NCBI GenBank assembly: GCA_965203215.1
Contig: CBDBBY010000001.1
Location: 3,906,001 to 3,970,000 of the forward strand
From: CBDBBY01 sp965203215
Lineage (GTDB): Bacteria; Pseudomonadota; Alphaproteobacteria; Rhodobacterales; Rhodobacteraceae
DNA: 64,000 bases
Direction of reading: 5' to 3'
Shown here: piece by piece, positions 9,188-18,444 of the stretch
Position numbering within the stretch: position 1 is the first letter of the stretch
How the letters are laid out: the number at the start of each line of letters is the position of its first letter
The notes under the pieces: generated by a model
Database searches by the model: none
Told to the model about the DNA's origin: nothing
What the model saw: the letters and a program-made list of their open reading frames with translations, nothing else
Made by a program: the position numbers and the translations under genes

Positions 9188-9468
9188 GCGCGGCCATTGT
9201 TGATCAAGGGACTACAGCTCGGGCGCGACCCGAAGCGGTTCATCAGCGACCCGCTGGAGACCAAAATCAGAGGGAAACAGGCGCGACAAACCAAGTATCA
9301 GATGGCGAATGCCAAGCTGCATCCGGCCCGTTTGTTTGGCCGATGGCTCTCTGGAAACCTCGGGGCTGTTCAACATGACGAAGACGGCTTTGATCCAAAT
9401 AATTTTATAATCGATACAGTACTGACTGACGAACCTAACGGCGGGCTGTTCGACATCCGATTTTAAAT
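9188..9468 (+). other. Region after the trlF-type gene
   Basis: An 89-codon open frame starts at a TTG (9197) ten bases after the trlF stop and reads a basic N-terminus and an acidic C-terminus without known motifs. I cannot support it as a gene. No terminator is evident. Confidence 0.2.
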
Positions 9469-9720
9469 TTACGGAATTCCCGTGAAACCCTCATAAAATT
9501 CCGCCATGTCGAAGCAGGCCCGCCCGCGGCACAAGCTCGAAGGCAGCGAAATCATGATCATCTCGAGAACATCGTGGCGCATCGCGTTGCTTTTCCGGGA
9601 ATCCTCGACCCTCTTTGAAAAATTGACGGAATCCTTCCATGATCGGTCTCTTCGCTCTGCTCTGCTCGGCGCGGCTGTCGTTGCCGCTTCGCAGAACATT
9701 CTCAAGCAATGGACGCTCAA
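9469..9720 (-). pseudogene. ISAs1-family transposase, N-terminal fragment
   Basis: The minus strand reads VEDSRKSNAMRH, then a hydrophobic helix, then CFDMAEF. This matches the N-terminal H-repeat-associated domain of ISAs1-family DDE transposases, which has a DPR...RH...LCA..CG...F pattern. The fragment stops soon afterwards and the DDE catalytic domain is absent. It marks the right side of the accessory block that begins with the IS scar near 4 kb. Confidence 0.55.
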
Positions 9721-9806
9721 GTGCTATCGCGTTGGATCAAAAACGGTTCGGCGCATGCGCCCGGCATGAATTTGAGACGCGGCAAGCAGCCGATGCGAGC
9801 GGCGCG

Positions 9807-10613
9807 TCAAGCGGAATGCGCGCCGTCCGCGAGTGAACGCGCGAACCCCAGAATCTTCTCGACAGGTTCGCCGTCCTCCACCATTTTGACGATGGACGAG
9901 CCGACAACTGCTCCGTCCGCCACTTTGGCGATGGCTCTTGCCGCCTCAGGGGTCTTGATTCCGAATCCCACGCAAACGGGCAGAGGAGTCGCGGCCTTTA
10001 TGCGCTCTACCTCGGGCGCAACGTCGTCGGGTTTGGCTGCAGCCGCGCCGGTAATTCCAGTGATCGAGACATAATAGACAAATCCGCTCGTGTTCTGAAG
10101 GACCCTCGACAGGCGGCGATCGTCGGTCGTCGGCGTCGCCAAACGGATGAAGTTCAATCCGGCTTCCAAAGCCGGAATGCACAGTTCTTCATCCTCTTCG
10201 GGCGGAAGGTCCACTACAATCAGGCCGTCGACGCCGACACGCTTCGCGTCATCGAGAAAACGCACCGGACCCCAGCTGTGGATGGGATTGTAATAGCCCA
10301 TCAGGATTAACGGCGTCGAAACGTTCGCGCGCCGGAATTCGCCCGCCAACTCCAGCGTTTTCTCCAGCGATTGACCCGCTGCCAGCGCGCGCTGGCCCGC
10401 AAGCTGGATGGTCGGACCGTCCGCCATCGGGTCGGTGAACGGAATGCCGAGCTCCACAATATCGACTCCCGCGCCGGGCAGGCCGTTCAACAGTTGAAGC
10501 GATGTCGCGTAGTCGGGGTCGCCGCCCATGACGTACGCGACGAAGGCTTTCTTGCCTTCGGCTTGAAGCGAGGAGAATTTGGCTTTCAGTCGATCCGTCA
10601 CTGGAACGCGCAA
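9807..10613 (-). CDS. trpA: Tryptophan synthase alpha chain
   Basis: A 268-residue TIM-barrel subunit that splits indole-3-glycerol phosphate to indole and glyceraldehyde 3-phosphate and channels indole to TrpB. The catalytic Glu54 and Asp65 are in VELGIPFTDPMADGPTIQ. The phosphate-binding loops GFGIKT and VVGSSIVK are intact. The assigned start is TTG, but a GTG four codons downstream is equally plausible. It is unusual that trpA is about 9.6 kb from the trpB end and inverted relative to it. A 7-bp GC-rich hairpin (9800-9825) overlaps the stop codon. Confidence 0.96.
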   Translation of the reverse strand: MRVPVTDRLKAKFSSLQAEGKKAFVAYVMGGDPDYATSLQLLNGLPGAGVDIVELGIPFTDPMADGPTIQLAGQRALAAGQSLEKTLELAGEFRRANVSTPLILMGYYNPIHSWGPVRFLDDAKRVGVDGLIVVDLPPEEDEELCIPALEAGLNFIRLATPTTDDRRLSRVLQNTSGFVYYVSITGITGAAAAKPDDVAPEVERIKAATPLPVCVGFGIKTPEAARAIAKVADGAVVGSSIVKMVEDGEPVEKILGFARSLADGAHSA

Positions 10614-10632
10614 TCTTCGGGCTTGGCCGCGG

Positions 10633-11046
10633 TCACTCCTGCGGCGACTCGCAATTCACCATCCAGGAAATCCCGAATCGATCGACGACGATTCCGAAGC
10701 CATCGGCCCAAAAGGTCTTTTCAAACGGCATCCTGACGTCTCCGCCTTCCGCAAGATCTTCGAATATGCGCCTTGCTTCGCTGAGTTCCCCCACTTGGAC
10801 AGACAAGCTCACCCCGTTCGGTTGTGCATAGTTGCCTTGGTGGTTGTCCGACGCCATCAGCATGTTCCCGCCGATGCGCAACCGGCCGTTCATCACTTTG
10901 TCATGCGTGTCCGGCGGCATCTTTGAAGCGAACGGCGATTCTCCGAAGGTCAGCCGATATGCGAAGTCGCCTCCGAAGATTTCCGCGTAGCGCTCGAACG
11001 CTTCCGTCGCGTCGCCATTGAAGGTCAGATAGGGAATCAGTTTCAT
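10633..11046 (-). CDS. PhnB-like VOC family protein (copy 1)
   Basis: A 137-residue single-module VOC (glyoxalase/bleomycin-resistance fold) protein of the PhnB-like group. It starts with LIPYLTFNGDATEAFERY and ends with a WADGFGIVVDRFGISWMVN stretch, both typical of this group. The enzymatic role is not known for most members. It shares its overall plan with the next gene, from which it is about 30 bp away, so the two are a tandem paralogous pair. It ends 20 bp before trpA in the same direction and may be co-transcribed with it. Confidence 0.85.
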   Translation of the reverse strand: MKLIPYLTFNGDATEAFERYAEIFGGDFAYRLTFGESPFASKMPPDTHDKVMNGRLRIGGNMLMASDNHQGNYAQPNGVSLSVQVGELSEARRIFEDLAEGGDVRMPFEKTFWADGFGIVVDRFGISWMVNCESPQE

Positions 11047-11077
11047 TGGATAAGCCTCTGCGCGCTGCTTGCCGGGA

Positions 11078-11494
11078 CTAAGCGTGCTCTTCGTTCCAGC
11101 AGTTCAGCATCCATGTGACGCCGAACTTGTCGGTGACCATTCCGAAACACTTCGCGTACGGAGTGGACTGCATTTTCATCATCACGCTGCCGCCCTCGGC
11201 GATGCCGTCGAATGTCCGCTGCGCATCCTCGGGATTTTCGAAGTCAAGTTGGAGATTGATTCCGGCGGGAGCCTTGTAGTTCTCAGAAGGATCGTCCGAT
11301 GCCATGATGATCTGATCATTGAACTCGAGTCGAGCGTGCATGACCTTGTCTGCCAAGGCAGGAGGAAGTCCCTCGTCGGGAGGGGCATCCCTGAAATGCT
11401 GGATGGCTTTTATTTCGCCGTCGAGAACTTTCGCATAGAACTCCATCGCCTCGGCGCAGTCTCCGTTGAACATCAAATAAGGCATGATTTCCAT
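11078..11494 (-). CDS. PhnB-like VOC family protein (copy 2)
   Basis: A 138-residue PhnB-like VOC protein: IMPYLMFNGDCAEAMEFY at the N-terminus, LADKVMHARLEF in the middle and CFGMVTDKFGVTWMLNC at the C-terminus. It is paralogous to the downstream neighbour but clearly diverged, so the duplication is old. The substrate is unknown. An A/G-rich ribosome-binding region lies just before the ATG. Confidence 0.85.
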   Translation of the reverse strand: MEIMPYLMFNGDCAEAMEFYAKVLDGEIKAIQHFRDAPPDEGLPPALADKVMHARLEFNDQIIMASDDPSENYKAPAGINLQLDFENPEDAQRTFDGIAEGGSVMMKMQSTPYAKCFGMVTDKFGVTWMLNCWNEEHA

Positions 11495-11692
11495 GGATCG
11501 ACCTCATTGGGCTGAATGCCGCCGCCATTTGCTGTTCGAATGTCTCTCAACGCACGGCGAGAGTCAATGTCGCGAACGTGAAAAGCGCGAATTTCAGCGA
11601 AAATGACGAATGCATTCGCCCGACTTTCGCTTGAAGCCTCGAATGCTTGGAAGCCCTCTCGCGATGCCGCCAACGGCTCCGCCCGCGCACCG

Positions 11693-14458
11693 TCAATCCG
11701 CGAAGGCGGACTCGGCTGTCTTGTCGATGCGCGCTGCGCAGAACTTGAATTCTGGAATTTTCCCGAACGGGTCGAGTTCCGGGTTGGTCAGGATGTTCAC
11801 GGCGGATTCCACGAAGGCGAACGGGATGTAAATCGATCCTTCTGCCACCCGCGAGTCCTCTCTGGCCATGATCTCGATATGGCCGCGGCGCGTCGACACG
11901 TTGATTTGCTCTCCAGCTTCGATCCCTAGGTCCGCCAGCGTCGAAGGATTGATCGAAGCCGACGCCTCCGGCTCCACGGCGTCGAGAACTTCTGACCGGC
12001 GGGTCATCGAGCCGGTATGCCAATGTTCCAGAACCCGGCCGGTTGAAAGAATCAACGGAAATTCGTCGGACGGCTCCTCCGCAGGAGGAGTGAAATGCGC
12101 CGGCGTGAACCGCGCCCGCCCGCCGGAACGGGGAAACCCGTCGCCGAAGACGACGGGCTGGCCGGGATCGTCCGGCGACAAGGACGGATAGGTCACGGCA
12201 TTTTCAGCCTCCAGCCGGTCCCAGGTGATGTTGTCGAGCGATCCCATGGCAAGCTTCATCTCCGCGAAGACGTCCCTCGGATGTTCATAGTTCCAGTCGA
12301 GTCCCAGCTGCCTCGCGAGATCAACCGTGATGGACCAGTCTTCGCGCGCCTCGCCCGGCGGGCTGAGCGCTTTCCGGCCCATCTGGACTTGCCGGTTCGT
12401 ATTCGTGACGGTGCCCGTCTTTTCCGGCCAGGCGGATGCGGGAAGAACGACGTCCGCGTAGCAAGCCGTCTCGGTCAGGAACAGGTCTTGCACGACCAGA
12501 TGCTCGAGCTTGGCGAGCGCTTCCCTCGCATGCTTGAGATCGGGATCCGACATGGCGGGATTTTCGCCTTGGATGTACATGCCGCTTATTCGGCCTTCGT
12601 GCACGGCCTCAATGATTTCGACAACCGTCAGGCCGGGTTTCGGGTTGAGTTCGACTCCCCAAAGCTCTCGGTACTTCTCTGCGGTCCGCTTGTTGTCGAC
12701 CGGCTCGTAGTCGGGCATGACCATCGGAATCAAACCGGCATCGGACGCCCCTTGGACGTTGTTCTGTCCGCGCAGCGGATGCAGGCCGGTTCCGGGACGT
12801 CCGACTTGGCCGCACATCAAGGCCAGCGAAATCAGGCACCGGGAGTTGTCCGTGCCGTGGGTGTGCTGCGAAATGCCCATTCCCCAAAAAATCATGGCCG
12901 CTCCGGCGGTCGCGAAAGCCCTCGCGACCTCGCGGACGACGGTCGGGTCGATCCCGGTGAGCGGCTCGGTTGATTCCGGAGTGAACGTCTTCAGATGCTC
13001 TCTCAGTTCGTCGAAGTTCTCGGTTCGGGAGGCGATGTAGGCTTCGTCGTGAAGCTCCTCGTCGATGATCGCGTTCATGATCGCGTTCAAAAGCGCGACA
13101 TCGGAACCGGCCTTGAACTGAAGGTCGCGCCACGCGTATCCGGACATGCCCGTTTTTCGCGGATCCATGGTGATGAGCTTTCCGCCTCGCTTCGCGAACT
13201 GCTTGAAGTAGGTCGCTGCGACGGGGTGGTTGCCGGCGGGGTTGCATCCGATCAGGATGGCGACGTCGGAATTTCTGATTTCGTTGAAGGTCGCCGTGAC
13301 CGCGCCCGATCCGACGTTCTCGATCAGCGCGGCCACGGAAGACGCGTGGCAAAGGCGCGTGCAGTGATCCACATTGTTGTGTCCGAACGCCTCGCGAATC
13401 AGTTTCTGGAATAGATACGCTTCCTCGTTCGAGCATTTCGCCGACCCGAAGCCGGCGATCGCGCCGCCGCCGCGATCATGCTTGATCCTGGCGAGCCCGG
13501 CCGCCGCAACCCTGATCGCCTCCTCCCACGTCGCCTCTCGAAAGTGCGTCGAGGGGTCGGCGGGATCGACGTCCAGGTCCTTTTTCAAGCCTTCCCTTCG
13601 GATGAGCGGCTTGGTCAGGCGGTGCGGATGGCTGACATAGTCGAACCCGAACCTGCCCTTGACGCACAGCCTTTGCTCGTTTGCAGGGCCGTCGCGGCCG
13701 TCGACGAACTTGATGCGCCCTTCCTTGATCTTGTACGTGATCTGGCAGCCGACGCCGCAGTAGGGGCAGACGGAATTCACCTCCTTGTCGATCGCTCCGC
13801 GATCCTTGGTGTCGTCCAGCGTCGCGGGCGTGAGGGCGCCTGTCGGGCAGGCTTGGACGCATTCGCCGCAAGCGACGCAGGTGCTTTCGCCCATCGGATC
13901 GTCGAGATCGAACACGATCTTGGCGTCATGGCCCCGGTAAGCGAGCCCGATGACGTCGTTGACCTGAACGTCGCGGCAGGCTCTGACGCAGAGGCTGCAA
14001 TGTATGCAGGCATCCAGATTGACGCGCATAGCGACATGAGAATTGTCCAGAAGCGGAACTCGCGCGCTTTCCAGTTTCGGAAAGCGGCGCTCCTGCACGC
14101 CCGCCAGTCCGGCCATGTCCCAGAAATGCGACGACTTGTCGTGGGCGGCGCCGGGCTCCGGCTGGTCGGACGCCAGCATCTCGATGACCGTTTTCCTGGC
14201 TTTCGCGGCTCGTTCGGAACCGGTCGTGACCGTCATGCCTTCCGTCGGCAGGCGGATGCACGATGCGGCCAGCGCGCCTTCGCCGCTGATCTCCACCATG
14301 CAGGCGCGGCAGTTGCCGTCGGGGCGGTATCCGGGTTGATCGGCATGGCAGAGATGCGGAATGAGCGTGCCGTTCCGCTTGGCGACTTCCCAGATGGTTT
14401 CGCCGGAACGGGCCTCGACCTTCCTGCCGTCCAAAGTGAAGGTTATGGAATCGGTCAT
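11693..14458 (-). CDS. fdhA: NAD-dependent formate dehydrogenase, molybdopterin alpha subunit
   Basis: A 921-residue catalytic subunit that oxidises formate to CO2 at a molybdenum or tungsten bis-pterin centre and passes electrons through Fe-S clusters to the NAD-reducing subunit. In order: plant-type [2Fe-2S] domain (Cys37, 50 and 53 among its ligands), a NuoG-like His-Cys cluster region, two [4Fe-4S] ferredoxin motifs (CIHCSLCVRAC at 151, CVACGECVQAC at 194), the CPYCGVGC cluster at 231 and the molybdopterin domains. The metal ligand is Cys370 followed by His371 (TRLCHASS), so this is the cysteine, not selenocysteine, form. The start at 14458 overlaps the stop of fdhB as ATGA, showing translational coupling. 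No fdhD or fdsD homologue is next to it. Confidence 0.93.
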   Translation of the reverse strand: MTDSITFTLDGRKVEARSGETIWEVAKRNGTLIPHLCHADQPGYRPDGNCRACMVEISGEGALAASCIRLPTEGMTVTTGSERAAKARKTVIEMLASDQPEPGAAHDKSSHFWDMAGLAGVQERRFPKLESARVPLLDNSHVAMRVNLDACIHCSLCVRACRDVQVNDVIGLAYRGHDAKIVFDLDDPMGESTCVACGECVQACPTGALTPATLDDTKDRGAIDKEVNSVCPYCGVGCQITYKIKEGRIKFVDGRDGPANEQRLCVKGRFGFDYVSHPHRLTKPLIRREGLKKDLDVDPADPSTHFREATWEEAIRVAAAGLARIKHDRGGGAIAGFGSAKCSNEEAYLFQKLIREAFGHNNVDHCTRLCHASSVAALIENVGSGAVTATFNEIRNSDVAILIGCNPAGNHPVAATYFKQFAKRGGKLITMDPRKTGMSGYAWRDLQFKAGSDVALLNAIMNAIIDEELHDEAYIASRTENFDELREHLKTFTPESTEPLTGIDPTVVREVARAFATAGAAMIFWGMGISQHTHGTDNSRCLISLALMCGQVGRPGTGLHPLRGQNNVQGASDAGLIPMVMPDYEPVDNKRTAEKYRELWGVELNPKPGLTVVEIIEAVHEGRISGMYIQGENPAMSDPDLKHAREALAKLEHLVVQDLFLTETACYADVVLPASAWPEKTGTVTNTNRQVQMGRKALSPPGEAREDWSITVDLARQLGLDWNYEHPRDVFAEMKLAMGSLDNITWDRLEAENAVTYPSLSPDDPGQPVVFGDGFPRSGGRARFTPAHFTPPAEEPSDEFPLILSTGRVLEHWHTGSMTRRSEVLDAVEPEASASINPSTLADLGIEAGEQINVSTRRGHIEIMAREDSRVAEGSIYIPFAFVESAVNILTNPELDPFGKIPEFKFCAARIDKTAESAFAD

Positions 14459-16182
14459 GGATCTGCCTTCGAGATTTCGCGCGGAAAGTGCTTGATCGCG
14501 AGACGGATGGGATTCGGGGCGGCTTGCCCGAGTCCGCAGATCGATGCGTCGGCCATCGCCTGGCAAAGATCTTCAAGGAGGTCCGTGTTCCACTCGTCCT
14601 CGCTCATCAGTTTCACGGCCTTTTCGCATCCGACCCTGCACGGGGTGCATTGCCCGCAACTCTCGTCTTCAAAAAACCGCAGCATGTTCAGCGCCGCGGC
14701 GCGCACGGAGTCCTTGTCGGAAAGAACGACGACCGCGGCGGACCCGATGAAGGTGCCGTGAGGCTGCAGCGTATCGAAATCGAGCGGAATATCGCCCAAT
14801 TCGGCCGGCAGCAGTCCCGAACTCGGCCCGCCCGGCTGGTATGCCTTGAATTCATGCCCGTCCAGCATTCCGTCGCAATGATCGTCTATCAGGTCGCGGA
14901 CGGTCAGACCGGCCGGGGCGATGACGACGCCCGGCCTCTTGACGCGTCCAGAAACGGAATAGCTGCGCATGCCCCTGCGCCCGTTGACGCCTAACGCGCC
15001 GAAGACATCGCCGCCCTCTCGGGCGATTCGCCCGACCCAGTAAAGAGTTTCGACATTGTGCACGAGCGTCGGCCGGTTGAAGACGCCGACTTGCGCGACG
15101 TAAGGAGGGCGGTGCCGAGGAAGTCCGCGCTTGCCTTCGATGCTTTCGATCATCGCGGATTCCTCGCCGCAAATGTAAGCGCCGGCGCCTCTCCGAAGCT
15201 CGATGCTGCCCTTCGCGGCGATTCCGGCTCGTTCCAGCTCGGAGATTTCCCGAGCGAGTATTTCCAGCGCCGCCGGGTATTCGTCCCGGATGTAGACGAA
15301 GCATTTTTCCGCTTCGACGGCCCACGCCGCGACGAGCATCCCCTCAAGGAACATGTGCGGTTCGCGCTCAAGGAAATAGCGGTCCTTGAACGTGCCCGGC
15401 TCGCCTTCGTCGCCGTTCACCGCAAGATAGCGGGGCGCTCTCCCGTCCCTGACGAATTTCCACTTTCTGCCCGACGGAAAGCCTGCTCCGCCCATTCCCC
15501 GCAGTCCCGAGTCCAGCATCTCGCGCTGAAGCTCGTCCCGCGTCTTCGACAATCCGGACCTGAGCGCCTCCAGTTCGGCGTATCCGCCGCCTTCGCGATA
15601 CTCTGAAAAGTTCTGGTATTCGGGAATCAGCGGATGAACGTCTCCGTTCGCGGCGGCGGCCTTGATGCCGCCGACGGTCGCGAAATCAATGTGCCGGTGC
15701 CCCAATTCGGCGACCGGGGCTGTGTCGCAACGGCCCATGCAGGGCGCCCGGACGACGCGAATCCGGTCGGCAGGCAAAGCCTGTTCCAAGGCTTTCTTCA
15801 ATTCAAGCGCACCCGCCAGTTCGCAGGACAGCGAATCGCAGACTCTGACGGTGAGAGGAGGGGGAGGAGCCTCGCCTTCGCCGACCAGATCGAAGTGGGC
15901 ATAGAAGCTTGCGACCTCGAAGACTTCGGCCTGCGGAATGTTCATCTCTTCAGCCAGCGCGCGCATGTGGGCGGCGCTGATGTGTCCGAATTCGTCTTGG
16001 ATCAAATGGAGGAATTCGATGAGCAGATCGCGGCGCCGCGGACGTTCCCCCAATAGCGTCCGCACTTGCTTGAGCGCGTCAGGTCGGAGCTGTCGGCCCT
16101 TGGTCGTTCTGCGGCCTTTTCCCTTGCCCTTCTTCCAGATTCCCGGATTGGCGATGTTCGTATCCATCGAATGTTCGTTCAT
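14455..16182 (-). CDS. fdhB: Formate dehydrogenase beta subunit, fused NuoE-NuoF type
   Basis: A 575-residue diaphorase subunit that takes electrons from FdhA and reduces NAD+. The first part (to about residue 190) is NuoE-like with a thioredoxin-fold [2Fe-2S] site (CDSLSCELAG and CMGRCD). The rest is NuoF-like: the FMN/NADH-binding GMGGAGFPSGRKW, NGDEGEPGTFKDR, GAGAYICGEESAM, and the N3-type cluster SCGQCTPCRVGC. In many relatives these are two genes (fdsG, fdsB); here they are one. The extreme N-terminus is Lys/Gly-rich. The start could be 16182 or the ATG five codons later; neither has a strong ribosome-binding site. It is translationally coupled to fdhA. Confidence 0.9.
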   Translation of the reverse strand: MNEHSMDTNIANPGIWKKGKGKGRRTTKGRQLRPDALKQVRTLLGERPRRRDLLIEFLHLIQDEFGHISAAHMRALAEEMNIPQAEVFEVASFYAHFDLVGEGEAPPPPLTVRVCDSLSCELAGALELKKALEQALPADRIRVVRAPCMGRCDTAPVAELGHRHIDFATVGGIKAAAANGDVHPLIPEYQNFSEYREGGGYAELEALRSGLSKTRDELQREMLDSGLRGMGGAGFPSGRKWKFVRDGRAPRYLAVNGDEGEPGTFKDRYFLEREPHMFLEGMLVAAWAVEAEKCFVYIRDEYPAALEILAREISELERAGIAAKGSIELRRGAGAYICGEESAMIESIEGKRGLPRHRPPYVAQVGVFNRPTLVHNVETLYWVGRIAREGGDVFGALGVNGRRGMRSYSVSGRVKRPGVVIAPAGLTVRDLIDDHCDGMLDGHEFKAYQPGGPSSGLLPAELGDIPLDFDTLQPHGTFIGSAAVVVLSDKDSVRAAALNMLRFFEDESCGQCTPCRVGCEKAVKLMSEDEWNTDLLEDLCQAMADASICGLGQAAPNPIRLAIKHFPREISKADP

Positions 16183-16426
16183 GTCCGCCTGTCGTCCATC
16201 CTCGCGATTGCCCGGCTGTCCGGGCAACGCCGAGAAGCTTTTAAACGAGGTGATGATGGATGCCTACCGGATGCTCTCCAACCGAAAAGTGCGCGATGCC
16301 GAGCATCCGCGCCATTCGCGCCGATGTTCGTTTTCCCGCGGACGCAACCGTTCGATTTCGGCATGCGTTCGCAAGCCCCCGTTTCCCTGCGATTGAAAAG
16401 CATATGCCCGAGAACGCATTCCTGTG

Positions 16427-18097
16427 TCAGAACAAGCCCTCGATCTGGCGATCCGCGTTGAAACCGATGACTTCGGCAGCCGGCCTGCTCGGAAGTCCGG
16501 GCATCGTCATGATTTCGCCGCAAATTGCGACCACGAAGCCCGCGCCTGCGGAAAGCCGCACCTCCCGGATCGGGATGCTGTGCCCGGTGGGCGCTCCGCG
16601 CCGGTTCGGATCGGTCGTGAAGCTGTATTGGGTCTTGGCCATGCAGACCGGCAGGCGTCCGTACCCGGCTTTCTCCCATTGCTCGAGCTGGCTGCGGATT
16701 TTCTGATCCGCGACGACTTCGTCCGCTCGGTAAATGCTTTTCGCAATGGCTTCGATCTTATCGAACAGACTCATTTCGTCAGCATAAAGCGGCGCGAAGT
16801 TCGCGCTACCTTCCTCAATGATTTCCACTATCCTGCGGGCCGTGGCCGTTGCGCCTTTTCCGCCGTCGGCCCAGTGGGTGTTCACGTACGCTTCCGCTCC
16901 CTCCGCGGCGCAATAGCTTCGGATCGCCTCGACTTCGGCGTCGGTGTCGGTGACGAAATGGTTGATGCCGACGATCGCCGGCACTCCGAATTTCCGGACG
17001 TTCTCGATATGTCTGCCAAGGTTCGCGCACCCATTCTGCACGGCCGCGACATTTTCCGCGCCGAGGTCGGCCTTCGCGATACCGCCGTTCATCTTCATGG
17101 ATCTTACGGTCGTGACGATCACAACCGCTTTCGGCGCAAGTCCTGCTTTCCGGCATTTGATGTTGAAAAACTTTTCCGCTCCGAGGTCGGCGCCGAAGCC
17201 CGCCTCGGTGACGACGTAATCGGCGAGCTTCAGCGCGGTCGTCGTCGCGACGACCGAGTTGCAGCCGTGGGCGATGTTCGCGAACGGCCCTCCGTGCACG
17301 AACGCGGGATTGTTTTCGAGCGTTTGCACGAGGTTCGGTCTGAGAGCTTGCTGCAGCAGGACCGTCATCGCGCCGTCGGCCTTGATGTCGCGGCAGTAAA
17401 CGGGAGAACGGTCGCGGCGGTACGCCACGATGATGTCTCCCAGCCGCTTGTGCAAATCGTCCAGATCCTTCGCGAGGCAAAGGATCGCCATGACCTCCGA
17501 GGCCACGGTGATGTCGAAGCCGGCTTCTCTGGGGAATCCGTTCGCGACTCCTCCGAGAGACGCCGTGATCTGCCTGAGCGCCCGGTCGTTCATGTCCATG
17601 ACCCGCTTCCAGACGACTCTGCGGACGTCGATGCCGAGACCGTTGCCCCAGTAGACGTGATTGTCGATCATGGCGGCCAAAAGATTGTGCGCTGAAGTAA
17701 TGGCGTGGAAATCGCCCGTGAAATGAAGATTCATGTCCTCCATGGGCACGACCTGCGCGTAGCCGCCCCCCGCCGCTCCGCCCTTCATCCCGAAGCAAGG
17801 GCCGAGCGACGCTTCCCGGATGCAGATTGCGGCCTTTTTGCCGATTGCATTCAAGGCATCGCCGAGGCCGACGGTGGTTGTCGTCTTGCCTTCGCCTGCC
17901 GGCGTCGGGTTGACGGCCGTCACCAATATCAGGTTGCCGTCATGCCTTTCGCGAACCGACTCGACGAACTCGTCGCTCAATTTCGCCTTGTCGTGCCCGA
18001 ATGGAAGCAAGTGCTCGCTCGGAATTCCCAGCTTTGCGCCCACATCCTGGATCGGAAGCTTTTTCGCTTTCCGGGCGATTTCAATATCCGTAGCCAT
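16427..18097 (-). CDS. fhs: Formate-tetrahydrofolate ligase
   Basis: A 556-residue FTHFS that uses ATP to join formate and tetrahydrofolate, giving 10-formyl-THF. The nucleotide-binding loop TPAGEGKTTTTVGLGDAL is near residue 65. Other family blocks are FGMKGGAAGGGYAQV, LHFTGDFHAI, NPAFVHGGPFANIAHGC and GINHFVTDTDAE. Full length. AGGGA stands before the ATG. It lies between frc and fdhBA on the same strand, so formate released by the CoA-transferase step can be either assimilated here or oxidised by FdhAB. The LigM-type demethylase at 56-57 kb also feeds tetrahydrofolate C1 units. Confidence 0.96.
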   Translation of the reverse strand: MATDIEIARKAKKLPIQDVGAKLGIPSEHLLPFGHDKAKLSDEFVESVRERHDGNLILVTAVNPTPAGEGKTTTTVGLGDALNAIGKKAAICIREASLGPCFGMKGGAAGGGYAQVVPMEDMNLHFTGDFHAITSAHNLLAAMIDNHVYWGNGLGIDVRRVVWKRVMDMNDRALRQITASLGGVANGFPREAGFDITVASEVMAILCLAKDLDDLHKRLGDIIVAYRRDRSPVYCRDIKADGAMTVLLQQALRPNLVQTLENNPAFVHGGPFANIAHGCNSVVATTTALKLADYVVTEAGFGADLGAEKFFNIKCRKAGLAPKAVVIVTTVRSMKMNGGIAKADLGAENVAAVQNGCANLGRHIENVRKFGVPAIVGINHFVTDTDAEVEAIRSYCAAEGAEAYVNTHWADGGKGATATARRIVEIIEEGSANFAPLYADEMSLFDKIEAIAKSIYRADEVVADQKIRSQLEQWEKAGYGRLPVCMAKTQYSFTTDPNRRGAPTGHSIPIREVRLSAGAGFVVAICGEIMTMPGLPSRPAAEVIGFNADRQIEGLF

Positions 18098-18444
18098 TCC
18101 GTCGCTCCCTGGATTTCCGCTCCTTGCCGTCCGCCGAGTGCCGCGCCTTCGCTGTCCGCTTCAGCTCGGCCCGCTCGTCGGCCGCGATATTCTTTCCGCC
18201 GTCTGCCCTGACTCGTTTCATGAAGACTCTGCTGCCGGCGGCTTCCTCTATTAGTTATGCATCGCCGATTTCAACGTTTTCTTCCGGGACCTTCGGTTTC
18301 CGGCGCGCAACGGACCGCGATGGTTTCTTCCTTGTCGGCATGAAGCGTCACGGCAAGCCGCATCCATGCTGAAAGTCTGCCGGTCCATGACGGTCAAGCG
18401 CATTTCGGCAATGCGAGGGTGCTTGCGGAATTCACTGGCATAGA
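18098..18444. other. Intergenic region between frc and fhs
   Basis: About 350 bp with no gene that I can support. It presumably holds the fhs promoter, but no clear -35/-10 pair or hairpin stands out. Confidence 0.3.

Noticed and set aside
9800..9825. Hairpin at the end of trpA as an intrinsic terminator
   Set aside because: The 7-bp stem overlaps the stop codon and no T-run follows on the coding strand.
13338..13365. Selenocysteine codon in formate dehydrogenase
   Set aside because: The active-site codon encodes Cys370; no in-frame TGA is read through.
13478..14761. 427-codon open frame on the plus strand opposite fdhA
   Set aside because: It is an antisense shadow of a GC-rich gene. The minus strand has continuous FdhA motifs here and the plus-strand product has none.
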